From: Ruegeria sp. THAF57
GTDB taxonomy: Bacteria; Pseudomonadota; Alphaproteobacteria; Rhodobacterales; Rhodobacteraceae
DNA: 64,000 bases
NCBI RefSeq assembly: GCF_903914075.1
Contig: NZ_CAIWNQ010000002.1
Location: 372,001 to 436,000 of the forward strand
Direction: 5' to 3'
Shown here: piece by piece, positions 8,573 through 16,898 of the stretch
Layout: each line of letters begins with the position of its first letter
Position numbering within the stretch: position 1 is the stretch's first letter
Notes under the pieces: model-generated
Told to the model about the DNA's origin: nothing
The model's input: the letters and a program-made list of their open reading frames with translations, nothing else
Database searches by the model: none
Position numbers and translations under genes: made by a program

Positions 8573-9161
8573 TGCTCAATGCCTCTTTTGCCTCAAAAAC
8601 ATACGCGTCGAATGCGCCTGAGATCGTTGCAAGCAGGGCGCTGCAATCTACCTCACGTTGGAAAACACCGACCTGCAAGCGCGCTTGACCGGGCTCCAAT
8701 GCCGGGTCTTCAATCACCTGGGTCGCGGAGGACAGACTCTCTGGCACCATGCTCTCCAACTCGGGCGCGCACCCTTCGGGCACAAAGACCTGCATGGGCT
8801 GCCCGATGTGATCACGCGCGAATTCGGTCAACTGTTCGACCAACCGGGCCGCAAAACCCCGATCCAGTGTTTCGGGCAATACGGTTCGCATTAGACTCTG
8901 GAACATCGGCTCCAACGACGTGGACATCCGTGCAATCGCTTCGTGGTATGTGAAGGACATATCCTCAAGTGATTTAGCCAGAGTTGCAGACGCCTCGCCA
9001 CGGTCCTGTTCCCGCGCCTGAAGCGCGTCTTCCCATCCTGCGCTATAGCCTTCTTCGAACGCAGCCAGCCGCATTTCTTCCAGCGCGTCGTCATCCAGCA
9101 GGTGCACCTTTCCTGTTCCGGCATGCAGGGTAAAATCTTCCAGAAGGTGAGCAATCGACAT
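8565..9161 (-). CDS. FliH-like flagellar export ATPase regulator
   Basis: 198 residues, coupled to fliF by a TGATG overlap. The N-terminal half is acidic and helical (EEMRLAAFEEGYSAGWEDALQ, then a likely coiled coil). The C-terminal half resembles FliH/HrpE, ending with a PGQARLQVGVFQREVDCSALL stretch similar to the ARLQWxxGxxxxD end of FliH. FliH binds the FliI ATPase and links it to FliN. Similarity is weak at sequence level, and the call leans on its place between fliF and fliN. No fliI is present in the window. Confidence 0.65.
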   Translation of the reverse strand: MSIAHLLEDFTLHAGTGKVHLLDDDALEEMRLAAFEEGYSAGWEDALQAREQDRGEASATLAKSLEDMSFTYHEAIARMSTSLEPMFQSLMRTVLPETLDRGFAARLVEQLTEFARDHIGQPMQVFVPEGCAPELESMVPESLSSATQVIEDPALEPGQARLQVGVFQREVDCSALLATISGAFDAYVFEAKEALSNE

Positions 9162-10750
9162 CAGACCCGCTCCTCCTCTTCCTCAAGCCAACTGCGCAGG
9201 ATTTCGACAGTCTCTTCCTGCTTGTCGCCGATCATCGCCCGCAGCCGGTCCACCGGATCAGCGATGGTTGCCGCGGCGAGTGCCGGTACATTGCCTGCGG
9301 GCGCCTGCCCTTCAAGCGGTGCGAAATTGCCGCTGTCCCCAGTTGCGATCTCACCGATCAAGGCAGCCTCTGGCTCGGTCGGCTGGGACGCAGGCAACAA
9401 CGTGGTCGCCTCGGTCGGCTTCGTTAGGATTGGGCGGATCACGAACAGGCCCAAGACCAGTGCGACAACCGCCAGAACAACCATCTGAATCAACGACATC
9501 GCGTCCAAATGCACTTTTTGCCAGATCGATGCAGACGCCAACGTCCCCTGTGGTTCAACCACCGGGAGGTTCAGGGACTTTAGTGTAATCACGTCGCCAC
9601 GCTCTGCGTCGAAACCAACCGCCGAAGCCACCAATTCTTCAAGAGCATCTAGTTCTGCCTGCGGCATCGGTTCGAAGCGTTCCACCCCAGCGGCATCCAC
9701 CGCGCGAGTTCCGTTCACCAGAACGGCGACAGTCAGTCTTTTGATCGCCCCCGGTGCATTGTGAATCTCAAGCTCTGTCTCTGAAACCTCATAGTTCACA
9801 CGTTCGCGCGTTTGCGTCGCGTTCGAGTTCGACTCATCACCACCCGCGCCGTCGCCATCCGGCAGGTTCGACGCCACAGTTACATCCGCCGATTGGTTCC
9901 GCGCACTGTCCGAGCGCTCCTCGACATCCGTGCTGATCGCGACCCGACCGTTGGGATCAAACCGACGTTCGCGAATGGATTCCGTTTTGGTCACCGTATC
10001 AACGCTGACCTCAACAACTGCGTTTCCGGCGCCGACTCGAGCTTCGACAAGGCGCAAGACCCGCTCGCGCAACTGGCGCGACTTATCATCAGCCGTGTCC
10101 GAGGCAACAGCATTATCCTGCGCGCCAATCACGGCCCCGCTGGAATCGATTACCGCCACATTTTCAGACGCAAGCCCACTTACGGCCGAGGCAACAAGAA
10201 AGCGGATCGCCTTGGCCTGATCCGCTGTAATATCCGCACCCGAAGAAACCAGGTAAACCGACGCTGTTGGCGCGATGCTGCGTTGAAACGGATTGGTTGA
10301 TCCATTCGCTATGTGCACACGCGCCTGACTGATATGCGGGCCGCCAACGATGGTCCGGGCCAGCTCACCTTCTTTTGCGCGCCAATAAGCAGCATCGAAC
10401 ATCTGCGACGTCGTGCCAAAACCGCTGAGCGAATCCAGAAGCTCGTATCCCTGCGTTCCGTTGGCGGGCAAACCCTCGCTCGCCAGTGTCATGCGCAGTT
10501 CGTCCCGCTGCGACCCCGGCACATAGATCGAGCCGCCCCGAATCTCATAGTGAACGCCACGCTGTTCCAGCGATCGGACGATATCCCCCGCCGCGCTACT
10601 TTCCAGCCCGGCATAGAGCAAGGTCATCGACGGTGCCGTCACCAATCGCGACATCGCAAGGACGCCAAAAAACACCAGCACAACCGCACCGGCAAGGATG
10701 ATTTGTTTACGCCTGTCCAAATTAGCCCAGACAGTTCCGATCTGCTGCAC
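9161..10750 (-). CDS. fliF: Flagellar MS-ring protein FliF
   Basis: 529 residues from the GTG at 10750, which has GGAGG five bases upstream; an in-frame GTG two codons earlier would overlap that ribosome site. The first membrane segment is at about 18-38. It is followed by the ring-building region with SLLYAGLESSAAGDIVRSLEQRGVHYEI-type sequence and YWRAKEGELARTI. A second membrane segment is at about 430-450 and the short cytoplasmic tail ends in EEEEERV, which binds FliG. The MS ring is the base on which the flagellum assembles. The gene heads the minus-strand arm of the flagellar block. Confidence 0.94.
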   Translation of the reverse strand: MQQIGTVWANLDRRKQIILAGAVVLVFFGVLAMSRLVTAPSMTLLYAGLESSAAGDIVRSLEQRGVHYEIRGGSIYVPGSQRDELRMTLASEGLPANGTQGYELLDSLSGFGTTSQMFDAAYWRAKEGELARTIVGGPHISQARVHIANGSTNPFQRSIAPTASVYLVSSGADITADQAKAIRFLVASAVSGLASENVAVIDSSGAVIGAQDNAVASDTADDKSRQLRERVLRLVEARVGAGNAVVEVSVDTVTKTESIRERRFDPNGRVAISTDVEERSDSARNQSADVTVASNLPDGDGAGGDESNSNATQTRERVNYEVSETELEIHNAPGAIKRLTVAVLVNGTRAVDAAGVERFEPMPQAELDALEELVASAVGFDAERGDVITLKSLNLPVVEPQGTLASASIWQKVHLDAMSLIQMVVLAVVALVLGLFVIRPILTKPTEATTLLPASQPTEPEAALIGEIATGDSGNFAPLEGQAPAGNVPALAAATIADPVDRLRAMIGDKQEETVEILRSWLEEEEERV

Positions 10751-10808
10751 GCTCACCTCCGACTCGCCGACATTCTGCCCAGCGCATCCCTTGTTTGGAC
10801 GATTGCCC

Positions 10809-10823
10809 TTAACAATCGGTTAG
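10809..10823. promoter_or_regulatory. Candidate CtrA box between fliF and fliL
   Basis: TTAA-N7-TTAG lies in the short divergent region between fliF and fliL, one mismatch from the CtrA consensus TTAA-N7-TTAA. CtrA controls flagellar genes in several Rhodobacterales, so one site could drive both arms. The evidence is one motif match plus context. Confidence 0.45.
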
Positions 10824-10869
10824 TCCCTGCCGGGTTATGACGATTGCTGAACGGATGAATGAGGACGTC

Positions 10870-11367
10870 ATGACCGACGCGACCGCAGAACAGGCAGAAA
10901 CCCCGAAAAAATCGGGGAAAATGGGACTGATCATCGGCCTGATTCTGGCGATGATCGGCGCAGCAGGTGGGTATTATCTGACCACCTCGGGGGTGCTGCC
11001 AATTGGGACCAGGACCAGCACGCATGAGGCCAAAGAAAAAAAGGAAAATACGCCCGGAATGGCGCTGCCCGATGTTGGCTTTGTCGATCTTCCGCCAGTG
11101 ATCGTTTCGGTAAATACAGGCACGTCCCGCCATTTGAAATTTCACGCTCAGCTTGAGGTGGATTCTGAATTCCTGGGCGATGTCGAAAAAATGAAACCGC
11201 GAATCATGGACGTTCTGAACGGATACCTGCGCGCGGTCGAAATCTCAGACCTCGAAGATTCGCTGGCGCTGATGCGTATCCGCGGGCACCTGCTTCGACG
11301 CATCGGAATAGTCGTCGGAGAAGATCGCGTGCGCGATGTCCTCGTCATGGAATTCGTACTGAACTAG
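10870..11367 (+). CDS. fliL: Flagellar basal-body protein FliL
   Basis: 165 residues from the ATG at 10870, preceded by GAGGA; frames opening at 10837 add 11 unsupported residues. There is a short cytoplasmic N-terminus and a single membrane segment (MGLIIGLILAMIGAAGGYYL). The periplasmic FliL domain contains FVDLPPVIVSVN, the LKFHAQLEV strand and the C-terminal VRDVLVMEFVLN. FliL surrounds the stator units and modulates torque. It starts the plus-strand arm, opposite fliF, with the possible CtrA site between them. Confidence 0.92.
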   Translation: MTDATAEQAETPKKSGKMGLIIGLILAMIGAAGGYYLTTSGVLPIGTRTSTHEAKEKKENTPGMALPDVGFVDLPPVIVSVNTGTSRHLKFHAQLEVDSEFLGDVEKMKPRIMDVLNGYLRAVEISDLEDSLALMRIRGHLLRRIGIVVGEDRVRDVLVMEFVLN

Positions 11368-11376
11368 GAGGCGAAG

Positions 11377-11877
11377 TTGGAACTGATCGCAGATATGTTG
11401 CTTGTTGCGGGGGCCCTTGGTGCGGGCTTGTACTGCTTCGTTCTGTCCCGGCGCCTGAGGCGTTTCACCGATCTGGAAAAAGGGGTCGGCGGCGCGGTGG
11501 CTGTCTTGTCGACGCAGGCGGATGAGTTGAAGAAGTCACTGGATTCAGCACGTGCAGCGTCTGACAAATCCGGCGATGACCTGAAGGTTCTGACACAGAG
11601 GGCAGAAACAGTTGCGCAGCAGTTGGAATTGATGATGGCGTCGATGCACGACGTCATCTCGGAAGAACCTAAACCCGAGACCCCCACCAAAACAGAAGCC
11701 GAAACTGCGCCAGAGGCCCCAGAGACAGAGACTGCACCAGAAGTGGCTCCGAGTGCTGAGGCCTCAGACGATGAAATGGATGACGTACAGAAACCAGAGC
11801 AAGACAGCCCCGCCAAACGACCGGTTGGCCTGATGTTCATGCGGCATGGTCGTAGTCGGGGCGAGGTCACAGGATGA
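11377..11877 (+). CDS. Unknown membrane-anchored coiled-coil protein of the flagellar cluster
   Basis: 166 residues from a TTG start with a strong AGGAGG five bases upstream; the SD decides this start. One N-terminal membrane segment (MLLVAGALGAGLYCFVLS) is followed by RRLRRFTDLEKGVGGAVAVLSTQADELKK-type heptad sequence (about residues 25-95). Next comes a low-complexity tail rich in Pro, Glu, Thr and Ala (about 98-145) and a basic end. I do not recognise a family. The position between fliL and the motE-like gene, with an ATGA overlap to the latter, points to a structural or chaperone role around the stator. Confidence 0.75.
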   Translation: MELIADMLLVAGALGAGLYCFVLSRRLRRFTDLEKGVGGAVAVLSTQADELKKSLDSARAASDKSGDDLKVLTQRAETVAQQLELMMASMHDVISEEPKPETPTKTEAETAPEAPETETAPEVAPSAEASDDEMDDVQKPEQDSPAKRPVGLMFMRHGRSRGEVTG

Positions 11878-12446
11878 AGCGCAAACCTGCCAATCGCCCC
11901 AAAGGCGGTGTTCTTGCAGTGATATCTGCTTTGATGGTCGGATCGGCCGCGATTCGAGTAGGACTTGAAGCCGGACCTGCCCTCGCCAAAACGACCGAAC
12001 CAGCGGCATTCGAGTCCAATAAAACTCAGGTAGACCAGCCCGGGGCACAGGAACTTCTGACCGCGCTGTTGCGCCGCGAAGAAGCGTTGAAAGACCGTGA
12101 GGCGGCGTTGCTGGTAAAGGAAAAGGCTCTGGGCATTGCGGATCAGGCTATTGAGAACAGGTTGGTCGCCTTGCAGGAGGCCGAAGAAAACCTGCGCGAA
12201 ACGCTGGCCTATGCCGAAAAAGCCGCCGAAACCGACCTGACACGCCTGACTGACGTTTATCAAAGCATGAAGCCGAAAGACGCCGCAGCCTTGTTTGAAA
12301 CGATGGACCCGAAGTTTGCGGCGGGTTTCCTGTCGCGCATGCCATCCGATGCGGCAGCGGGCGTTCTGGCCGGGCTCAGCCCCGAGGCGGCTTATACGAT
12401 CAGTGTCATCATGGCCGGTCGAAACGCCTCCGCCCCGCAGGAATGA
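11874..12446 (+). CDS. MotE-like stator chaperone (MgtE-N-like domain)
   Basis: 190 residues. A basic N-terminus and signal/anchor (VLAVISALMVGSAAIRVGL) are followed by a long helical region dominated by EEALKDREAALLVKEKALG-type coiled coil (about 60-120). The C-terminal domain (DAAALFETMDPKFAAGFLSRM near 140-160) is the MgtE-N-like fold seen in MotE. In Sinorhizobium MotE is a periplasmic chaperone for MotC. It precedes motA here, supporting a stator-related role. The next gene, motA, follows after 43 bases. Confidence 0.75.
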   Translation: MKRKPANRPKGGVLAVISALMVGSAAIRVGLEAGPALAKTTEPAAFESNKTQVDQPGAQELLTALLRREEALKDREAALLVKEKALGIADQAIENRLVALQEAEENLRETLAYAEKAAETDLTRLTDVYQSMKPKDAAALFETMDPKFAAGFLSRMPSDAAAGVLAGLSPEAAYTISVIMAGRNASAPQE

Positions 12447-12489
12447 CCTGAAGCTTACTACCCGCCTTTGACTCTGCTGGAGATCACAC

Positions 12490-13359
12490 ATGATCGGACT
12501 AATCGGAATTGTCGTCATTTTCGTCATGGTATTCGGTGGCTATCTGGCTGCTGGTGGCAAGATGGCAATTATTTTGAAATCGCTGCCGTTTGAAATGATG
12601 ATGATCGGGGGGGCGGCTGTCGGTGCTTTTCTGATCAGCAACGACATGAGCGCTGTGAAACACACCGCCAAGGACATCGGCAAAGTGTTCAGGGGCCCGA
12701 AATGGAAGCCGGAAGACTATCGCGATCTCTTGTGCCTGTTGTTTTCCCTGATCCGAATTGCAAAGGCCAATCCGGTCGAGGTGGAGCAGCATATAGAGGA
12801 CCCCGAAAATTCATCTTTGTTTTCGGCCTATCCAAAAATTCAGTCAGACAAAGAAGCCGTTGATCTGATTTGCGACACGATGCGCTCTGCGTCGATGAAC
12901 TATGACGATCCGCATCAAGTCGAAGAAGTGCTGGAAAAGCGGATGGAGGCGAATTTTCATCATGCCATGCATTCCAGCCACGCCCTTCAAACGGTCGCTG
13001 ACGGCCTGCCCGCACTGGGGATTGTCGCCGCCGTTTTGGGTGTGATCAAGACAATGGGGTCCATCGACCAGCCACCCGAAGTTCTGGGAAAGCTGATTGG
13101 CGGCGCCCTTGTTGGGACATTTCTTGGTGTTTTCCTGGCATATGGTCTGGTCGGACCCTTCGCCGGCAAGCTGAAAGCCGTGGTTGAAGAGGACAACCAT
13201 TTCTACCAGCTGATCAGGGAAGTGCTGGTCGCCAACTTGCACAACCACAATCCTGCAATGTGTATCGAGGTTGGGCGTCAGAACACGCCCACCCACAACC
13301 GGCCGGGTTTCTCCGAGCTTGAAGACGCGCTGAAAGAGCTCAAGCAGGCGGCGGCATGA
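12490..13359 (+). CDS. motA: Flagellar stator protein MotA
   Basis: 289 residues, typical for the longer MotA of alphaproteobacteria. Four membrane segments are apparent: IGIVVIFVMVFGGYLAAGG, PFEMMMIGGAAVGAFLI, ADGLPALGIVAAVLGVIKTMG and GTFLGVFLAYGLVGPFAGKL. The last two carry the conserved prolines of the ion channel. The cytoplasmic loop has the charged HQVEEVLEKRME region that meets FliG. MotA needs MotB, which is absent from this window. Its stop overlaps the next gene by four bases. Confidence 0.94.
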   Translation: MIGLIGIVVIFVMVFGGYLAAGGKMAIILKSLPFEMMMIGGAAVGAFLISNDMSAVKHTAKDIGKVFRGPKWKPEDYRDLLCLLFSLIRIAKANPVEVEQHIEDPENSSLFSAYPKIQSDKEAVDLICDTMRSASMNYDDPHQVEEVLEKRMEANFHHAMHSSHALQTVADGLPALGIVAAVLGVIKTMGSIDQPPEVLGKLIGGALVGTFLGVFLAYGLVGPFAGKLKAVVEEDNHFYQLIREVLVANLHNHNPAMCIEVGRQNTPTHNRPGFSELEDALKELKQAAA

Positions 13360-15497
13360 TCAGAGCAGCAATACTTGCCGTGGCCCTGATGGCAATTGCT
13401 TGTGCGGCTGTCGCGCAGGATGTTCCGGTTCGGTCAGGTGAACACGAAGGTTACACGCGGCTGGTGGTACAAGTGCCCACGAACACGGGCTGGACCCTTG
13501 CGCAGACCAAGAATGGCGCACGCCTGAGCGTTGCGTTGGATGGCGTGAAATTCGATACCCGCTCGGTCTTTCGCCGGTTGACGCAAAATCGTCTGGCGGC
13601 GATTTCACAGAGCACTCCGGGAGGAGCGCTGGAGATGCAATTCGGTTGCGACTGTGTCGCGTCTTCGTTTTTGCACAACAAGACAATGATCGTGGTGGAT
13701 ATTGCTCCGGCGGCATTGCTCCCGGAAATCAGCGGTGACATCCCATCCCCGCTGCTGCCCAAAGCTATCCCGGCGCAAAACCCGCTGAAGCAAACACAAC
13801 TGCCGGAGGCGTTGTCGCTGCCACTATTGAGCTTGAATGCGCAACAGTTTGAAAGCCAGTTATCGGCCCGGTTGCTACAGGGTGCCGATCGCGAACTCGT
13901 CGATCTCAAGATTGCTCCGGTTGGGCCCAGAGCATCCATCGCGCAAGAGCCTGCGCTTGCACCGATGGATCTGGACGCAAATATCACCGTGACTTCGGTT
14001 TTGGATGAATTGGATGAATTTCTGGATGCAGGCATTATCCCGAATGAACGCCAGCCTCAGTGCCTGTCCAGCGCAGACCTAAGCTTTGGGACATGGGGCG
14101 GAACGAACCCGTTTCCCGAACTGGTGTCAGCGCTCCGGTCAGCAGTGTATCAGGAATTCGATACCCTCGATGAAACGAAAGTATTGGAATTGGCAAAGCT
14201 ATACGCGTCCCATGGGTTTGGCGCAGAAGCGATTCAGGCATTGGGCTTGTTGGGCCGGAATTCGCCTGAATCAGAACGCATCAACGCGATCGCGCAGTAC
14301 CTTGATGACGGCCAGGTTTCAGGGTCAAACCCGTTCAAAGGCCAGCAGGGGTGCGACAGCGACGCGGCATTGTGGGGGGTGCTGACCGAAGGGAATCTAT
14401 CGGATGATGTTCGGTTGAAGACGGTGGAACAGACCTTCCAGCGCTTGCCAAAACATCTACGGCGTCAGGTAGGCCCTGCCTTGGCCGAGATTTTGACTGA
14501 AGGTAAGGAAGTGGAGGCCGCCCGGCGCGTATTGCGGACGGTTGACCGGGTCTCGGACTATTCCACGGCAAGCGCGTCGCAGGCCAAGGCGACCGTCGCA
14601 ACGGTGGAGGGCGATGGAGAGCGCGCCGAAACACTTCTGAGGGACGTCCTCTCTTCTTCGGACACAACGGTAGAGGCTCCGCTGGCCCTTGCACGACTTG
14701 TCGAGAAACGGTGGCTCGACAGAGGCTCTGTTTCTGCGAAAGAAGTCGAATTGGCCGCCTCTTACGCTGTTGAATTCCGAGGTTCAGAGCTTCAGCCCAC
14801 GACCCAGCGCACCCATGCAGTTGCACTAAGTCTGAATCATGAATTTGATCAGGCGCTGAACCTTCTGGGGGAAATCCCCAAGGACACGGAGGATGAGGTG
14901 GCATTGAACCGGGTCACGCAAATGCTGGTGGAACGTGCAGATGACACGACTTTTTTGCGCCGCACGCTGATAATGTCGAAAAGAAACGCCCACGCCCTGT
15001 CGACAGAAACCGCCGTCGCTGTTGCAACCCGATTGGCATCGCTTGGTTTTGCGGGCCCGGCCCATTCCATGGCAAGTCGAATTCAAGACAAGACGCAAAA
15101 ATCGGATCGCGCGCGTATTCGGGCACAATCTGCCTTGCAGAGTAACCGACCGCATCAGGCGCTGCTTGAACTGGCTAAAACCCCGTCTACGGATGCTGTT
15201 GATCTTAGGGCACAGGTGTTGCAGGCGACCGGCGACTTCGCTGCCACGGCCAACGTGTTAAGGGCTTCGGATCAGCACGAAGCGGCTAACAGATTTTTCT
15301 GGCTGGCCGATCTCAATGACGAAGTGGAAACTAAACTTGACGATCGGTATAGCCAAGTCAGCCAATCCACTCAGTTCCTTTCGCAACCGTTGACCCGCAG
15401 CCCGGACAGGCCCTTGGCCGATGCCAGGGAACTCTTGCAGCACAGTGCCATTACCCGACGGGAGATTGTTGCGCTCCTGTCGAAAGTGGCTGAATGA
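13356..15497 (+). CDS. Large secreted helical-repeat protein linked to motA, unknown
   Basis: 713 residues, coupled to motA by an ATGA overlap. A signal peptide (AAILAVALMAIACAAVA) is followed by about 100 residues (RSGEHEGYTRLVVQVP, TRSVFRRLTQNRLAAI) resembling an AMIN-type beta domain. After a Pro/Leu-rich linker, most of the rest is alpha-helical with TPR-like spacing (EAIQALGLLGRNSPES, EAARRVLRTVDRVSDY, HQALLELAKTPSTDAV). Two cysteine pairs may form disulfides. I know no named family. The context suggests a periplasmic partner of the stator or basal body, analogous in position, not in sequence, to rhizobial MotC. Confidence 0.8.
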   Translation: MIRAAILAVALMAIACAAVAQDVPVRSGEHEGYTRLVVQVPTNTGWTLAQTKNGARLSVALDGVKFDTRSVFRRLTQNRLAAISQSTPGGALEMQFGCDCVASSFLHNKTMIVVDIAPAALLPEISGDIPSPLLPKAIPAQNPLKQTQLPEALSLPLLSLNAQQFESQLSARLLQGADRELVDLKIAPVGPRASIAQEPALAPMDLDANITVTSVLDELDEFLDAGIIPNERQPQCLSSADLSFGTWGGTNPFPELVSALRSAVYQEFDTLDETKVLELAKLYASHGFGAEAIQALGLLGRNSPESERINAIAQYLDDGQVSGSNPFKGQQGCDSDAALWGVLTEGNLSDDVRLKTVEQTFQRLPKHLRRQVGPALAEILTEGKEVEAARRVLRTVDRVSDYSTASASQAKATVATVEGDGERAETLLRDVLSSSDTTVEAPLALARLVEKRWLDRGSVSAKEVELAASYAVEFRGSELQPTTQRTHAVALSLNHEFDQALNLLGEIPKDTEDEVALNRVTQMLVERADDTTFLRRTLIMSKRNAHALSTETAVAVATRLASLGFAGPAHSMASRIQDKTQKSDRARIRAQSALQSNRPHQALLELAKTPSTDAVDLRAQVLQATGDFAATANVLRASDQHEAANRFFWLADLNDEVETKLDDRYSQVSQSTQFLSQPLTRSPDRPLADARELLQHSAITRREIVALLSKVAE

Positions 15498-15529
15498 CCT
15501 TGGAGGAATTGAAAAATTCTCTTTGTTAG
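15494..15529 (+). pseudogene. Eleven-codon coupled ORF, possible stub of a lost flagellar gene
   Basis: The stop of the 713-residue gene overlaps an ATG (ATGA) that opens a frame MTLEELKNSLC before a TAG. Coupled starts usually mark a real downstream gene, and flagellar genes would be expected here. The short frame may be the residue of a gene removed when the cluster was rearranged, or a chance ATG. The nonamer GTTAGAGCC contains its stop. Confidence 0.25.
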
Positions 15530-15545
15530 AGCCTTTTTCGATCAA

Positions 15546-16898
15546 TTATCGAGTAACCGGGTCAAAGATTAGTTGTGCCAAATCAGAATAGCGGCTTGTC
15601 GGTTCACACCATCCTAAAATGGTAGTTCGGATGGCATTCGCCCTTCGCTCACCCACCACAGGCGCGGCAAATTCTGTGTATTTGGCAATTACGTCTTCGC
15701 GTTCAAAGGGTACTTCGGGACCGCCGCGTGCGTGCACATCGCCCGAATCCAATTTTCGCCCATCTGTGGTCCGGATGCTGACATCCGCCCATCTGCCTTT
15801 CGGAAATCGCTCAGCGTGGCGCTTTGACTGAGAGGTATGGATGCGCGTCATGAACTCGGCAACAGACGGGTCCACCAGGCCATCCCCTGAAATATGTTCG
15901 ACCCCGATCCGTCCGTAAATTGCCTGAACCGCAACGGCAAAGGGCAGGGAATACTGCGCCTGTGACGTCGTTTCCGGCATTCCCCCAAACAGGCACACAG
16001 CCTCATCAAAACTGTTGATCTGGATGGATAGAATTTGTTCGTGCGTCAGATCATTCGACACCATGACCGCGCGAACCGCATCAATTGCCGCGTGCGCCCA
16101 GCGGCAGATCGGATAAGGTTTTACATATTGGTGTTCGACCTGCCAGAACTGACCCAGATCAGCCCAATGAGATGCCGCAGACTGGGCTTCGATCGTGATG
16201 GCCGGGGCGCCGGTAAATCCCTTTTCGGCCAGAACAGCAGCGGACAGTCCAACCAGCGCCCCCCAGCCAGAGCCGTCGTGCAGCATCGTTGGATTCGCAA
16301 TTTCCCGCATCATCTGACTGCGCGGGCCGTGATACTCGGCGATCCCCATGGCCTGTCGCAATTGTTCCCGTGTATGCCCCCGCAAGCGCGAGGCCATTGC
16401 CGCCACACCCAGCGCGTTCCACGCGCCCGATGTATGATAATCGTCGACCGAGGCGTGCAGCGACAACCCGGCGCGCCCGGCAACCTCATACCCGGTGATC
16501 ACGGCAGCCAGCGCCTCGGGTCCGCTCAGGTCGGGGCAATGCTCGGCGAGGGCGACAAGCGTGGGCAAGACGACAACGCCGATATGCCCCTTGGTCGGGT
16601 TGTACCCGTCATGCCCGTCCAGATTGTCGGTTTGGGTCGCCATGGCATAGGCAGCCCCTGCCATGCTGACCCGCCGCCCATCGAACATCATACGCGCGCT
16701 AAAATCCTCCTGCGTGCTGGCAAACAGCACTGACGCTGTTTCACGAGCGATCACCCCCGCCTCCATCGGACCAGAGGCGATCAGGATACCCATCGTGTTC
16801 AGCATCATCAGCGAGGCTGCGTCCATCGCGCTTTGCGGCATCTGATCCGCAGTCCGGCGCAGTGCAAAATCCGCGACCTGATCGAACGTCCCCGTCAT
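15546..16898 (-). CDS. MmgE/PrpD family protein
   Basis: 450 residues, the family's usual size. It shows the alpha-helical N-terminal MmgE/PrpD domain with TQTDNLDGHDGYNPTKGHIG and an ALAAVITGYEVAGRAG segment. The KPYPICRWAHAAIDA motif and a C-terminal lid domain (GDGLVDPSVAEFMTRI) follow. Family members include 2-methylcitrate dehydratase, cis-aconitate decarboxylase and iminodisuccinate epimerase; which reaction applies cannot be read here. Its start overlaps the end of the dimethylglycine-dehydrogenase-like gene (ATGA), so it is translated as part of the betaine-degradation operon and probably acts on a related small acid. Confidence 0.85.
   Translation of the reverse strand: MTGTFDQVADFALRRTADQMPQSAMDAASLMMLNTMGILIASGPMEAGVIARETASVLFASTQEDFSARMMFDGRRVSMAGAAYAMATQTDNLDGHDGYNPTKGHIGVVVLPTLVALAEHCPDLSGPEALAAVITGYEVAGRAGLSLHASVDDYHTSGAWNALGVAAMASRLRGHTREQLRQAMGIAEYHGPRSQMMREIANPTMLHDGSGWGALVGLSAAVLAEKGFTGAPAITIEAQSAASHWADLGQFWQVEHQYVKPYPICRWAHAAIDAVRAVMVSNDLTHEQILSIQINSFDEAVCLFGGMPETTSQAQYSLPFAVAVQAIYGRIGVEHISGDGLVDPSVAEFMTRIHTSQSKRHAERFPKGRWADVSIRTTDGRKLDSGDVHARGGPEVPFEREDVIAKYTEFAAPVVGERRANAIRTTILGWCEPTSRYSDLAQLIFDPVTR

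Noticed and set aside
7554-10750. fliP, fliN and fliF relatives as a virulence type III secretion system
   Set aside because: Neighbouring motA, fliL and the sequence features are flagellar; no needle, translocon or effector genes are present.
11364-12527. 387-residue minus-strand open frame
   Set aside because: It lies antisense to the flagellar genes, has odd composition and no ribosome site or family features; it is a shadow of GC-rich coding DNA.
15498-15545. GAATT-GAAA-AATTC hairpin as terminator between the flagellar arm and the PrpD-type gene
   Set aside because: The stem is only five AT-rich base pairs, too weak to call.
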